Of a stretch of 52,409 bases of DNA, positions 44,636 to 52,409 are shown in pieces. The DNA comes from CAYSTL01 sp964516805 (GTDB taxonomy: Archaea > Thermoplasmatota > Thermoplasmata > Halarchaeoplasmatales > Halarchaeoplasmataceae). How positions within the stretch are numbered: the first letter of the stretch is position 1; each line of letters opens with the position of its first letter. Position numbers and translations under genes: made by a program. Under the pieces are notes generated by a model. It made no database searches. It saw only the letters and a program-made list of their open reading frames with translations, and was not told the DNA's origin. Where the stretch lies: contig CAZEXI010000009.1 of assembly GCA_964516805.1 (NCBI GenBank), forward strand, positions 1 through 52,409, in the 5' to 3' direction.

Positions 44636-47049
44636 TGCTCCTGAAAAAGATGAAGATAGAGAATATTAGAAGCTATAAAGATGAAACCATAAATTTTGAA
44701 GATGGCGTTTTGATATTCCAGGGTGATATCGGTTCAGGCAAATCATCGATACTTTATTCATTAGAGTTTGTACTTTTTGGTGGAACTCAGCGTAATTTTT
44801 ATGATAAAATAATGAGACATGAAGCCAAAAAAGCTAGTGTTGAGTTAACTTTTGAAGTTGATGACACTGAGTTTACAGCTTATAGAAGTATTAAGAGGAG
44901 GAGCGATTCAATACATGCAGATGAATCCTATATTGAGAGGAACGATACTAGGATGGAACTTTCCTGGCAGGATATGAGAGAGAAAATTGTGGATCTACTT
45001 GAATTAAGAGAAGGTGCAAGAGGTAGTGTAGATACATTCCACATGTCGATCTATACACCTCAGGAAGAGATGAAAGCAATACTTTCTATGAGAGATGATG
45101 AGAGATTAGAATCTATCAGGAAAATATTCAACCTTGAAGATTACAAAAGGGCTGTAGATAATATAAGAGTTGTCAAAAAAGAGATGGACAATGAAATAAC
45201 TAAATTACAGACAAGGGCTGAAAGGATAGACGAGGTAAAGAAGGAAATAGAAGAGGATGAAGAAGAACTGAAAGATAAAAAAGAAGAAAAAGAAGATGTC
45301 AATAATAAATTGAATGAAAAAAGGCAGGAATTAAAAAAGATCAAAAAGGAAAAAAATGAGATGGAGGAGTTAAACGAGAAATTAAGTAAACTGGAAAACA
45401 AGGTCGATAGAAAAGAAGAAACTATTGCTGATCTAAAAGAAGATATTGAAGATATAGAAAAAGATCTTGAAGAGATAAAAAAGGGAGAGGAGAGGTTACA
45501 AAATATAGAAGAGAAAAAAGAAAGATATGAAGAAATCGTAGAAAAGATAAACGAAGTAAAAAAAATCATAGATGAGAGAGACAAGAGAGAAAGGAAATTG
45601 GAAGCCTTAAAATTAAGATTGAAGAATCAGAAAGAAAAGCTAGAAACTTTAGAAAAAAACTCAGATAAAATAATTAAATTAAAAGAAGATATTGAGGATT
45701 TAAAACCTGAAGCCGATAAATTAGAGTACAAAACTGACGAGAAAGATAAAACACAGGAAGAATTGAATGAAATAAAAGGAGACATAAAAGCACTAAATAT
45801 AGATATAAATGATGCTGAAGAGGAAATAAAAGAGATGGGTGAACTTGAGGGTGAAGGAGAATGTCCTAAATGTAAACAACCAATAACTCAGGAGCATATC
45901 GATGAGATAATAGATGAATTAAAAGAAAAAAAGAAAGGGTATATCGAAGAGAAAAAAGAACTTGTTGAAAGAAAAAAAGAGTTGAATAAAAAATTAAAAG
46001 AATTGAAAGATGAGATAGATGAATTAAAATCAAAAGAAAGAAAACTCGAATATAAAAGAAAGGAAAAGAAAAGGCTTCAAAAAGAGATTGAAGATCTAGA
46101 AGAAGTAAAGCAGAGGGTGGAGGATTATAAAAATGAGATTTCTGATTTGGAGGATGAGATAGAATCATACGAGTACAGTAAGGATGATCTGCAGGAACTA
46201 GAAGAAGAAAAGAAAGAACTGAGAAAATATAGAGATGAATATATCGGTTTAAAAGAGAAAGTAAGCAAAAAGGATACTCTCATCAATAAAAAAGATCACA
46301 AAGAAGATAAGTTAGGAAAAGTGAGATCGAACTTAAAAGATCTAAAAGCTGATCATGATGATATATCTGAAGAATTTTCAGAAGAAGAGTTCAAAAAGAC
46401 CAAATCAAAACATCAGGAATTATTGAGGTTGACTAGTCAGCTCCAAGAAAGGTCCAAAAACATAGAAAAAGAGATTGAAAGATTAAAAAGAGAGATCGAA
46501 GATAAAAAAGAAGAAATCAGAAATATGGAAGAGAATAGAAAGAAAGCAAAGAAGTATCAAAAACTCCGTGCATGGATGACAAGTGATTTCAAAGAAAGCA
46601 TTAAGGCTATGGAGGAAAGCAGGATGGTCCAAATAAACCGTGATTTTGAAGATTACTTCCAGGGATGGTTCAATGAGATATTGGACGACCCTGATATAAC
46701 TGCTAGGCTAGATGAGAATTTTACACCGATAGTGAGGGTACAAACAAATGAAACCTCTGTTGACGACCTAAGTGGAGGAGAGAGGACATCTGTTGCACTT
46801 GCTTATAGATTAGCTTTCAATACAATGATCAAAAAAGAGCTGGGATTGAAAAGTAACTTACTTGTATTAGATGAGCCTACTACTGGTTTCAGCAGAGAAC
46901 AGCTTACAAGACTTAAAGATGTGATGGAAAAGATTACTGCAGACCAGGTTATCATTGTTTCTCACGAAAATGAGATCGTTAACCTAGCTGATGTTGAGTA
47001 TTTAGTGGATAAAAAAGAAGGGGTTTCTCAAGTAACTAGGATAAGTTGA
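44635..47049 (+). CDS. rad50: Rad50 ATPase
   Basis: About 804 residues. ABC/SMC-type: N-terminal Walker A IFQGDIGSGKSSILYSLEF, a long Lys/Glu coiled coil with the zinc hook ECPKCKQPI at about residue 410, a second coil, then signature DDLSGGERTSVALAYRLAF and Walker B LLVLDEPTTGFSREQ with D-loop and VIIVSHENEI. It forms the Mre11-Rad50 complex for end recognition and tethering. GGAGGGGAT stands before ATG 44635, which overlaps the mre11 stop as TGATG. An in-frame TTG at 44632 is less likely. Confidence 0.95.
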   Translation: MLLKKMKIENIRSYKDETINFEDGVLIFQGDIGSGKSSILYSLEFVLFGGTQRNFYDKIMRHEAKKASVELTFEVDDTEFTAYRSIKRRSDSIHADESYIERNDTRMELSWQDMREKIVDLLELREGARGSVDTFHMSIYTPQEEMKAILSMRDDERLESIRKIFNLEDYKRAVDNIRVVKKEMDNEITKLQTRAERIDEVKKEIEEDEEELKDKKEEKEDVNNKLNEKRQELKKIKKEKNEMEELNEKLSKLENKVDRKEETIADLKEDIEDIEKDLEEIKKGEERLQNIEEKKERYEEIVEKINEVKKIIDERDKRERKLEALKLRLKNQKEKLETLEKNSDKIIKLKEDIEDLKPEADKLEYKTDEKDKTQEELNEIKGDIKALNIDINDAEEEIKEMGELEGEGECPKCKQPITQEHIDEIIDELKEKKKGYIEEKKELVERKKELNKKLKELKDEIDELKSKERKLEYKRKEKKRLQKEIEDLEEVKQRVEDYKNEISDLEDEIESYEYSKDDLQELEEEKKELRKYRDEYIGLKEKVSKKDTLINKKDHKEDKLGKVRSNLKDLKADHDDISEEFSEEEFKKTKSKHQELLRLTSQLQERSKNIEKEIERLKREIEDKKEEIRNMEENRKKAKKYQKLRAWMTSDFKESIKAMEESRMVQINRDFEDYFQGWFNEILDDPDITARLDENFTPIVRVQTNETSVDDLSGGERTSVALAYRLAFNTMIKKELGLKSNLLVLDEPTTGFSREQLTRLKDVMEKITADQVIIVSHENEIVNLADVEYLVDKKEGVSQVTRIS

Positions 47050-47056
47050 TATAATA

Positions 47057-47866
47057 TTAGAAGTCCAGATCTAATATTTCTTTCATCTTTAGACTGTCTC
47101 TATCCAATTCAGGTGTTTCCGAGATAATAGTTATATCATAATCTTTTTCTTTTAGGATAGGTGCCAATTGTCTGAAATCAGGTTGATAATCTTCTAGGTT
47201 GAGATGTTCTTTTTCTCCAGTTTCGTTGTATTTTATCGAAGAAAAATGTGAATGTAAATTACCATCGTATATTGATTCAAATTTATCTAATAATTCTCTG
47301 AAATCCTTTTCTTCCTGTAGAATACCACCATATCTAGCGTGATAGTGTGCAAAATCGAGTACTGGTACAGCTACATCTGTTCTGTCTAAAACCTTCTTTA
47401 TCTCGTCTAATGTGCCCCAGCTTTTCTTTCTACCCATCTGCTCTAATCCTATCTTCACATCAAGTCCTTCATCCTTTATCTTCTCTGCACATTCTACAAC
47501 TCCATCTCCAATGATTTTAGTTGCTTCTTCACTGGGCATGTCAGAATAATAACCGGCATGTATCGTGATTATTTTTGCACCCATCAGATCTCCCAATCTG
47601 GAACTCTTCATTATCCTTTCTTTACTTTTCTCGATGGTATCTTCGTTCTCTGAATTCAAATTTATGTAATAGGGACCATGGATGGTAAGATGGATATCAT
47701 GTTTCTCAGCTTGTTCACCTATCTCTATAGCTGTAGATTCCTTCATCCGGGCTCCTCTAACAAACTGAACTTCCATTGCATTCAGTCCTTCATCTGCCAG
47801 ATATTTCATGCTTCTTTTAGTACTACTAACGCCGTGTGGAGTACCACCGGGGCCTAAACGTATCAT
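47057..47866 (-). CDS. Endonuclease IV-like TIM-barrel protein
   Basis: 269 residues of the AP endonuclease 2/xylose-isomerase-like fold. Zinc-ligand-type residues are visible in HLTIHGPYYINL, IITIHAGYYSD, VKIGLEQMGRK, VLDFAHYHARYGG and NLHSHFSSIKY; the closing SETPELDRDSLKM has the final Glu. These match the Nfo pattern of His, Glu and Asp ligands, so an AP endonuclease role next to the repair operon is plausible. Archaeal members sometimes diverge, so a sugar-related enzyme is not excluded. It converges on rad50 with 7 bp between. Confidence 0.82.
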   Translation of the reverse strand: MIRLGPGGTPHGVSSTKRSMKYLADEGLNAMEVQFVRGARMKESTAIEIGEQAEKHDIHLTIHGPYYINLNSENEDTIEKSKERIMKSSRLGDLMGAKIITIHAGYYSDMPSEEATKIIGDGVVECAEKIKDEGLDVKIGLEQMGRKKSWGTLDEIKKVLDRTDVAVPVLDFAHYHARYGGILQEEKDFRELLDKFESIYDGNLHSHFSSIKYNETGEKEHLNLEDYQPDFRQLAPILKEKDYDITIISETPELDRDSLKMKEILDLDF

Positions 47867-47922
47867 ATTATTTAGAATTAAGTAGATGACTAAAAAGATT
47901 TTGAATGAGAAAAGGTTTATTT

Positions 47923-49011
47923 ATGTTGAATCAGGTTTTAAAAATCGTGAAAATAAATAAGATGGAAAAAGAGTCAGCATATACTGGTAAACTTCCAGTT
48001 GGTTGCAAACATTGTCGTAATGGCAGTAAAATGGTTCTTCTAGTTACAGGTAAGTGTAAAGGAGTATGTTGGTATTGTCCCTTATCTAAAAAAAAGAAGG
48101 GAAAGAAAGTAGTTTATTCAAATGAAAAATTAGTTGGATCTAAAGAAGAGATAATTGAAGAAGCCGAGATGATAGATGCTACTGGAACTGGGATAACTGG
48201 TGGAGATCCTTTGTTATGTAATGAGACCTATGAATACATAGAAATGCTTAAAGCAAAGTTTGGTCCAGACCACCATATACATCTTTACACACAAATAACT
48301 AATATGGACAAAATAAGAAGAGCTATAGAGGCAGGTCTAGATGAGATCAGATTCCATCCTCCAGTTAAATTATGGGAGACTTTAGAGGAAACTGAGTATC
48401 CAATGGTTATAGAAGAACTTGGAAAGTTAAATGTAGATGTTGGTATTGAAATACCTAGTATACCTAAAGAAAAACATGGTACTCATCACTTGTTGAAAAG
48501 ACTTGGATCTCTGGTTAATTTTGTTAATTTAAATGAACTTGAATTTTCATCTACGAACTGGAAAGAACTGGTTGAAAGAGGGTATAAAAAGAAAAGTGAT
48601 ATCTCTGGAGCCGTTGAGGGCAGTCAAGAATTTGCTATGGGTTTCTTAGAAAAAGATTTCGGAACATCGGTACATTACTGTTCATCTTCATTTAAAGATG
48701 GAGTCCAATTGAGGAAGAGAATTCAGAGAAGAGCAAAAAATGTAGCTAAACCTGGAGATATAGTTACAGAAGAAGGTATATTGATCAGAGGAATAATTCT
48801 AACTGAAAATCCGAGAGTACTCGTTGAGGAACTAAGAGTCAAGTACGATATACCAGATGAAATGATATGGTTTGATATAGAGAAAAATAGAGTTGAAATG
48901 GCAATTGACATCCTTGACGAAATCTGTGATGAGATTGACTATGAATGTTATGGTATAGAGGAATATCCAACTTCAGATAGATTAGAGGTTGAAAGGTGGC
49001 CCTTGAAATAA
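47923..49011 (+). CDS. Radical SAM protein, COG2108-like
   Basis: About 362 residues. The cluster motif is GKCKGVCWYCPLS (CxxxCxxC); an extra pair, GCKHCRNG, lies 17 residues earlier. GITGGDPLLCNETYEYIEML provides the SAM-binding GGE-like (GGDP) motif. This archaeal family is related to pyruvate formate-lyase activators but has no known substrate. The C-terminal 120 residues include IVTEEGILIRGIILTENPR, of unknown role. ATG 47923 follows AAAGGT; the in-frame ATG at 47905 is an alternative. Confidence 0.83.
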   Translation: MLNQVLKIVKINKMEKESAYTGKLPVGCKHCRNGSKMVLLVTGKCKGVCWYCPLSKKKKGKKVVYSNEKLVGSKEEIIEEAEMIDATGTGITGGDPLLCNETYEYIEMLKAKFGPDHHIHLYTQITNMDKIRRAIEAGLDEIRFHPPVKLWETLEETEYPMVIEELGKLNVDVGIEIPSIPKEKHGTHHLLKRLGSLVNFVNLNELEFSSTNWKELVERGYKKKSDISGAVEGSQEFAMGFLEKDFGTSVHYCSSSFKDGVQLRKRIQRRAKNVAKPGDIVTEEGILIRGIILTENPRVLVEELRVKYDIPDEMIWFDIEKNRVEMAIDILDEICDEIDYECYGIEEYPTSDRLEVERWPLK

Positions 49012-49052
49012 AGGTAAATGATATATAACTTTGTTATTTTTTAAATTTTAAG

Positions 49053-49835
49053 ATGACTGAAGAAAGAATAAAGAAAATATGGGATAGATTACTCGATTGG
49101 TATGAAGAAGAGAGTATAGAAAAAGCTGTAGTAGCCTTTTCTGGAGGTAAAGACAGTACCTTAGTTTTGATCTCTGCGATGGAAGCATTAGATGATGTTA
49201 AGGCAGCAATAGTCGATGCTGAAATATATCCTGAGAAAGAGATAGAAGATGCTGTTGGATTTGCTGAAGAGTTAGAAGTAGAACATGAGGTGATCAAAAC
49301 CAAAAAATTACAGGATGAGAATTTTGCTGAGAATCCTGAAAATAAATGTTATTATTGTAAGAAGGATCTGTTTGAATTGTTGAGAGATGAAAGGACGATA
49401 TTGGAAGGTACTAATGCTTCAGAAGTAAAGGGGCATAGGCCAGGTTTTGAAGCTGTAAAAGAATACGCTAAGGCCCCTCTATATGAGGTTGGTATAGAAG
49501 AGGATGATGTCAGGGATATTTTGAAATGGAAAGGTATCGAAGTGTGGGATAAACCGTCCTTTGCTTGTTTAGCAACAAGGTTTCCAGTTGGTAAAAGACT
49601 TACTAAAGAAAAATTAGAAAGGATCGAGAGGGTTGAAAACGAGATATTTTCATTAGGTGTAAAACAGCTTAGAATCAGAGATTTTGAAGATACAGTTAGA
49701 ATAGAAGTATGGCCTGAAGATATGGATATAATTTTAGAAAATAGAGAAAAGATAATTAAATCCCTTAAAGATGAAGGTTATGAAAAAGTATTCTTGGACC
49801 TAGAAGGTTACAAGACTGGATCTATATCGAAGTGA
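49053..49835 (+). CDS. larE: LarE, ATP-dependent sulfur-insertion enzyme for the nickel-pincer cofactor
   Basis: 260 residues. PP-loop motif VAFSGGKDSTLVL near residue 33. Other family marks are ENKCYYCKKDLFELL, LEGTNASEVKGHRPG and DKPSFACLATRFPVG, the last holding the Cys that is sacrificed as sulfur donor in the Lactobacillus enzyme. LarE adenylates and thiolates the biscarboxylated nicotinate mononucleotide made by LarB. The CYYC pair raises the possibility of a cluster-dependent form, as in some LarE proteins with three cysteines. Its stop TGA is part of the ribosome site of larB. Confidence 0.93.
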   Translation: MTEERIKKIWDRLLDWYEEESIEKAVVAFSGGKDSTLVLISAMEALDDVKAAIVDAEIYPEKEIEDAVGFAEELEVEHEVIKTKKLQDENFAENPENKCYYCKKDLFELLRDERTILEGTNASEVKGHRPGFEAVKEYAKAPLYEVGIEEDDVRDILKWKGIEVWDKPSFACLATRFPVGKRLTKEKLERIERVENEIFSLGVKQLRIRDFEDTVRIEVWPEDMDIILENREKIIKSLKDEGYEKVFLDLEGYKTGSISK

Positions 49836-49840
49836 TAGAG

Positions 49841-50566
49841 ATGGAAGATATTGAAGAATTGTTGTTAAAATTTAGAGATGGAGAAGTTGACCTTGAAACA
49901 GTAAAAGCAGCTTTAATGGAATTACCTTATTCTGATTATGGAGACGTTAAAATTGACAATTTTAGAGAGATGAGAAAAGGGCTGCCAGAGGCTGTATTCT
50001 GTCCCGGTAAAACTGAAGATCAGTTGAAGAAGATAGCAGAGGATGGAGATAGATTTTTTACCAGAGCTACAGAAGAAAACTACCGGGCTATAAAGTCTGT
50101 TAGAGAAGATTCAAAATATTATGAAAGGGGTAAGATCGTAGTAGTTGGTGATGTAGGTCAAGATGTAAAAGGAAAGGTCAGTGTTATAACAGCTGGTTCA
50201 AGCGATATAGAGGTGGCAGAAGAGGCAGCTGTGACCCTTGATAATCTAGGTTATGAAGTAGATAGGATATTCGATGTTGGAGTAGCAGGTATACATAGAT
50301 TACTACCCTTCATCAAAAAGATACGTGATTCTGACGCTGTTATTGTAGCAGCTGGTATGGATGGAACACTGCCAGGTATAGTTGCTGGGCTGGTAGGTAG
50401 TCCTGTGATAGGTATTCCTACAAGTGTAGGATATGGTACTGCTAGAGAAGGTAGAAGTGCGTTAGAAACAATGTTAAACAGCTGTTCCACTGGTTTAGCA
50501 GTTGTTAATATAGATAATGGCTATGGTGCTGCGTCCTTTGTTCATCACATGTTGGGAGATAGATAA
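49841..50566 (+). CDS. larB: LarB, pyridinium-3,5-biscarboxylic acid mononucleotide synthase
   Basis: About 241 residues. PurE-like (AIR carboxylase) domain in the C-terminal half: VSVITAGSSDIEVAEEAAVT, DVGVAGIHRLLP, VIVAAGMDGTLPGIVAGLV and IGIPTSVGYGTAREG, with NSCSTGLAVVNIDNGYGAA at the end. The N-terminal FRDGEVDLETVKAALMELPY helix pair is typical of LarB. The enzyme carboxylates and hydrolyses nicotinic acid adenine dinucleotide, the first step of cofactor synthesis. ATG 49841 follows GTGAT at 49832-49836. Confidence 0.94.
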   Translation: MEDIEELLLKFRDGEVDLETVKAALMELPYSDYGDVKIDNFREMRKGLPEAVFCPGKTEDQLKKIAEDGDRFFTRATEENYRAIKSVREDSKYYERGKIVVVGDVGQDVKGKVSVITAGSSDIEVAEEAAVTLDNLGYEVDRIFDVGVAGIHRLLPFIKKIRDSDAVIVAAGMDGTLPGIVAGLVGSPVIGIPTSVGYGTAREGRSALETMLNSCSTGLAVVNIDNGYGAASFVHHMLGDR

Positions 50567-50567
50567 G

Positions 50568-51701
50568 ATGAAGATAGCTTACTTTGACCTTAGTAATGGT
50601 ATAAGTGGAGACATGTTGTTGGGTGCACTTCTTGATCTAGGAGCATATGAGAAGGTATTGAATGATGTTATAGATGAATTAGATTTAGATAATGTAAATG
50701 TGATAATAGAAGATAAAGGAGATCCCCTCAGAGGTAAAGATGTGGAAATAAAATATGAAGATCAGCCTCACAGGCATTTGAGTACGATAATAGATATGAT
50801 ACATAGTTCTGGGCTGAATGATTTTGTTAAAGAGAAAAGTGTAGATGCCTTTGAGTTATTGGGTGAAGCAGAAGCAAAAGTACACAATATGGAAAAAGAT
50901 GAGATAGAATTTCATGAAGTTGGTATGATAGATTCTATAATAGATATAGTTGGTTCGATAGCACTCTTCGATGAATTAGGTCTTGATAAGGCTTATTGCT
51001 CTACTGTTAACTTTGGAAGTGGTACCGTAGAGAGTGCCCATGGAAAACTGAAAGTCCCTGTTCCTGCTACTACTGATATAATTGAAGGCTTAGATGTTAA
51101 GTTTACAGATAAAGATGGTGAACTGGTCACTCCAACTGGAGCATCTTTACTCAGAACATTGACTGTACAACATAATCCACCTGACATTAATCTAGATAAG
51201 ATCGGAGTTGGTTACGGTAACAGAGAGATGGAGGAACCAAATGCACTTAGAATATTTTCAGGTGAAAGTGCCAATATGTGTGAATCTGTGTATCGATTGG
51301 AATTCTATATAGATGATATGAATCCAGAAGTGTTTTCATATGCATTGGATAAGATCAGAAAAAAGGTAGTAGATGTATATTATAAGAACGCGCATGGAAA
51401 AAAATCTAGAGATGGCTGGGAAGTCACAGTGTTGTGTAAGGAAGATGATTTAGAGGATGTAAAAGAATCGATCTTTGAAGAAACATCTACGTTGGGCATG
51501 AGAGTAAATAAAGACATGCGTATAGTCGCTGATAGAAAGTTTGTTGGTGTTGAGACTGAATTCGGTAAAGTCGATGTTAAAGTCTCCGATGATAGAGTTT
51601 CTCCTGAGTACGAAGACTGTAAAAAAATAGCTGAAGAAAAAGATATACCTCTGCAGAAAGTTTATGAGATAGTTATAGAAGAGTACCGCAAATTAAATTA
51701 A
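50568..51701 (+). CDS. larC: LarC, nickel insertion protein for the pincer cofactor
   Basis: 377 residues in one frame. The N-terminal KIAYFDLSNGISGDMLLGAL, FHEVGMIDSIIDIVGSIALF and VPVPATTDIIEGLDVKF are LarC1 features; the C-terminal YIDDMNPEVFSYALDKIR and ETSTLGMRVNKDMRIVADRK belong to LarC2, the CTP-dependent nickel-loading half. In Lactobacillus these halves are joined by a programmed frameshift; here they are simply fused. ATG 50568 directly follows the larB stop and has GGGAGA upstream. Confidence 0.94.
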   Translation: MKIAYFDLSNGISGDMLLGALLDLGAYEKVLNDVIDELDLDNVNVIIEDKGDPLRGKDVEIKYEDQPHRHLSTIIDMIHSSGLNDFVKEKSVDAFELLGEAEAKVHNMEKDEIEFHEVGMIDSIIDIVGSIALFDELGLDKAYCSTVNFGSGTVESAHGKLKVPVPATTDIIEGLDVKFTDKDGELVTPTGASLLRTLTVQHNPPDINLDKIGVGYGNREMEEPNALRIFSGESANMCESVYRLEFYIDDMNPEVFSYALDKIRKKVVDVYYKNAHGKKSRDGWEVTVLCKEDDLEDVKESIFEETSTLGMRVNKDMRIVADRKFVGVETEFGKVDVKVSDDRVSPEYEDCKKIAEEKDIPLQKVYEIVIEEYRKLN

Positions 51702-51733
51702 TATCGAGTATATCCGTTATCTGTATTGTGAAA

Positions 51734-51807
51734 GCCCGATTAATGTAGTCTGGATATCATGAAGGCTTGCGGAGCCTTCTACCGGGGTTCGAATCCCCGA
51801 TCGGGCA
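51734..51807 (+). tRNA. tRNA-Arg (anticodon GCG)
   Basis: Acceptor GCCCGAT (51734-51740) pairs with ATCGGGC (51800-51806), followed by discriminator A and no encoded CCA. The anticodon stem AAGGC/GCCTT closes TTGCGGA, giving GCG. The T arm is CGGGG-TTCGAAT-CCCCG. Confidence 0.94.
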
Positions 51808-51813
51808 TATACG

Positions 51814-52080
51814 CTAGAGTTCGTTTTCTTTCATCATTTTTATGTATTTCTTTATATTGAATAATGAGATTATCACGACTATAGCTGGAAAAACAGCTTG
51901 AAGATGCTCACCAAAGTATACTAGAGCTATCGAACTGATAAGAGTCACTATCAGTACCATCACGTTGATATACAAACGTAATTTCACATTCATAAATGGA
52001 TTATCTCTGGGTATTATTAATATATCTTTAGCATAAATATCATCGACTTTTTGAATAGTTAAAAACAAAAATTTAATCAT
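51814..52080 (-). CDS. Small membrane protein of unknown function
   Basis: 88 residues from ATG 52080. Two hydrophobic helices, LYINVMVLIVTLISSIALVY and AVFPAIVVIISLFNI, follow an N-terminal stretch (KVDDIYAKDILIIPRDNPFM), and the C-terminus is basic then acidic (KKYIKMMKENEL). The frame is open further upstream to 52161, but those residues would overlap the divergent gene at 52120. No family recognised. It converges on tRNA-Arg. Confidence 0.6.
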   Translation of the reverse strand: MIKFLFLTIQKVDDIYAKDILIIPRDNPFMNVKLRLYINVMVLIVTLISSIALVYFGEHLQAVFPAIVVIISLFNIKKYIKMMKENEL

Positions 52081-52119
52081 AAAATTTAAATTTATTATTG
52101 TGTTAATTATAAATGATCT

Positions 52120-52409
52120 ATGACCGATGAATACGACCCACGACCTATGATATTTAGACATGGAAAGAAAGTTGTAGGAATAATATTTGTATTGATAATA
52201 GGTACATTTCTGTCTTTTCTTACAATGAATATATACCTATATGGGACTTTCCTTTTGATAGATCTATTGGTAATGCCTATCTTTCTTTATGTTTATTCGA
52301 TATTTTGGGTGTATTATGATGCTAAATAACGTGGGGCAGATGCTTCTAAATGGAGGTTCAATGTGTTAATATGGGGTCCTAAAGCACTCTATACATGGTT
52401 TTCTGTAAG
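52120..52409 (+). pseudogene. Small membrane protein interrupted by an in-frame TAA, running off the edge
   Basis: From ATG 52120 the frame encodes RPMIFRHGKKVVGIIF, a membrane helix, then DLLVMPIFLYVYSIFWVYYDAK, and meets TAA at 52327-52329. The same frame then stays open for 26 codons to the edge, reading RGADASKWRFNVLIWGPKAL then YTWFSV. The joined YYDAK-stop-RGADAS...W pattern resembles membrane proteins in which a Tyr-x-Asp-Ala-Arg/Lys-x-Arg-Gly loop links two helices, so the stop probably breaks one gene. A sequencing error, a nonsense mutation or true termination of a 69-residue protein are all possible. Confidence 0.6.

Noticed and set aside
45141..45584. 147-codon antisense frame inside rad50, rich in Ser and Phe
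   Set aside because: It is the shadow of the Lys/Glu coiled coil on the opposite strand and has no ribosome site.
1..52409. Insertion sequences, integrases, toxin-antitoxin or defence islands
   Set aside because: I found no transposase, recombinase, terminal inverted repeats or recognised defence genes; the PIN domain is part of a RibK fusion and not a paired toxin.

Overview
This AT-rich window comes from an archaeal chromosome. The archaeal markers are an archaeal D-aminoacyl-tRNA deacylase (DtdA), archaeal-type phosphoglycerate mutase (ApgM), A/V-type ATPase subunit D, a CTP-dependent riboflavin kinase domain, an adenosine-specific kinase, a nurA-herA-mre11-rad50 repair operon and a GC-rich SRP RNA whose ends pair as in archaeal 7S RNA. 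TATA boxes lie about 25 bases before several starts. The ribosome binding site is typically GGTGAT, the complement of the AUCACC at the usual 16S 3' end, about 4-5 bases before ATG or TTG. Proteins are rich in Asp and Glu, and the giant NosD-like surface protein opens in the style of Thermoplasmatota surface proteins. A Thermoplasmatota-related euryarchaeon is my best guess, held with low confidence.

Layout. 1-2071: the left edge cuts a winged-helix/AAA ATPase/TPR protein. 2224-7468: HPS-RraA fusion, DtdA, a small membrane protein, a DUF2148 protein, a phosphoesterase and glutamine synthetase. 7643-11472: a sulfate-activation operon (RHH regulator, sat, DHH phosphoesterase, cysC) ending in a PIN-riboflavin kinase fusion. 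11521-13184: a two-TM channel with RCK domain plus a separate RCK protein. 13186-19881: purQ, tRNA-Pro, a gamma-carbonic-anhydrase-like protein without metal ligands, a hydroxyacid dehydrogenase, tRNA-Gly, a GAF/PAS protein, an EamA transporter, SRP RNA and a Trm9-like methyltransferase. 19936-24718: DUF92 protein, ApgM, adenosine-specific kinase, a zinc-ribbon membrane protein and imidazolonepropionase. 24858-31244: a surface protein of about 2,100 residues. 31254-37880: a 46-residue membrane protein, ATPase subunit D, CorA, Nudix, MFS, HD, GNAT and ATP-type PEP carboxykinase. 37898-40339: a second AAA/TPR protein. 40452-47049: nurA-herA-mre11-rad50, with a 100-N assembly gap inside a 48-bp tandem repeat in mre11. 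47057-51701: an endonuclease IV-like TIM barrel, a radical SAM protein and larE-larB-larC. 51734-52409: tRNA-Arg and two small membrane genes, the last interrupted by an in-frame stop and running off the edge.

How the genes work together. Sat and CysC would make APS and PAPS; the DHH protein between them may clear the by-product pAp; the RHH protein, preceded by a 24-bp inverted repeat, may control the operon. NurA, HerA, Mre11 and Rad50 form the archaeal DNA end-resection set. LarE, LarB and LarC make the nickel-pincer cofactor of lactate-racemase-type enzymes, although no larA is present here. I see no convincing new defence or mobile system. The most unusual items are the PIN-RibK fusion, the altered channel filter, the metal-less gamma-CA homologue, the PIP-box-like tail of Mre11 after a repetitive linker, and the interrupted gene at the right edge.
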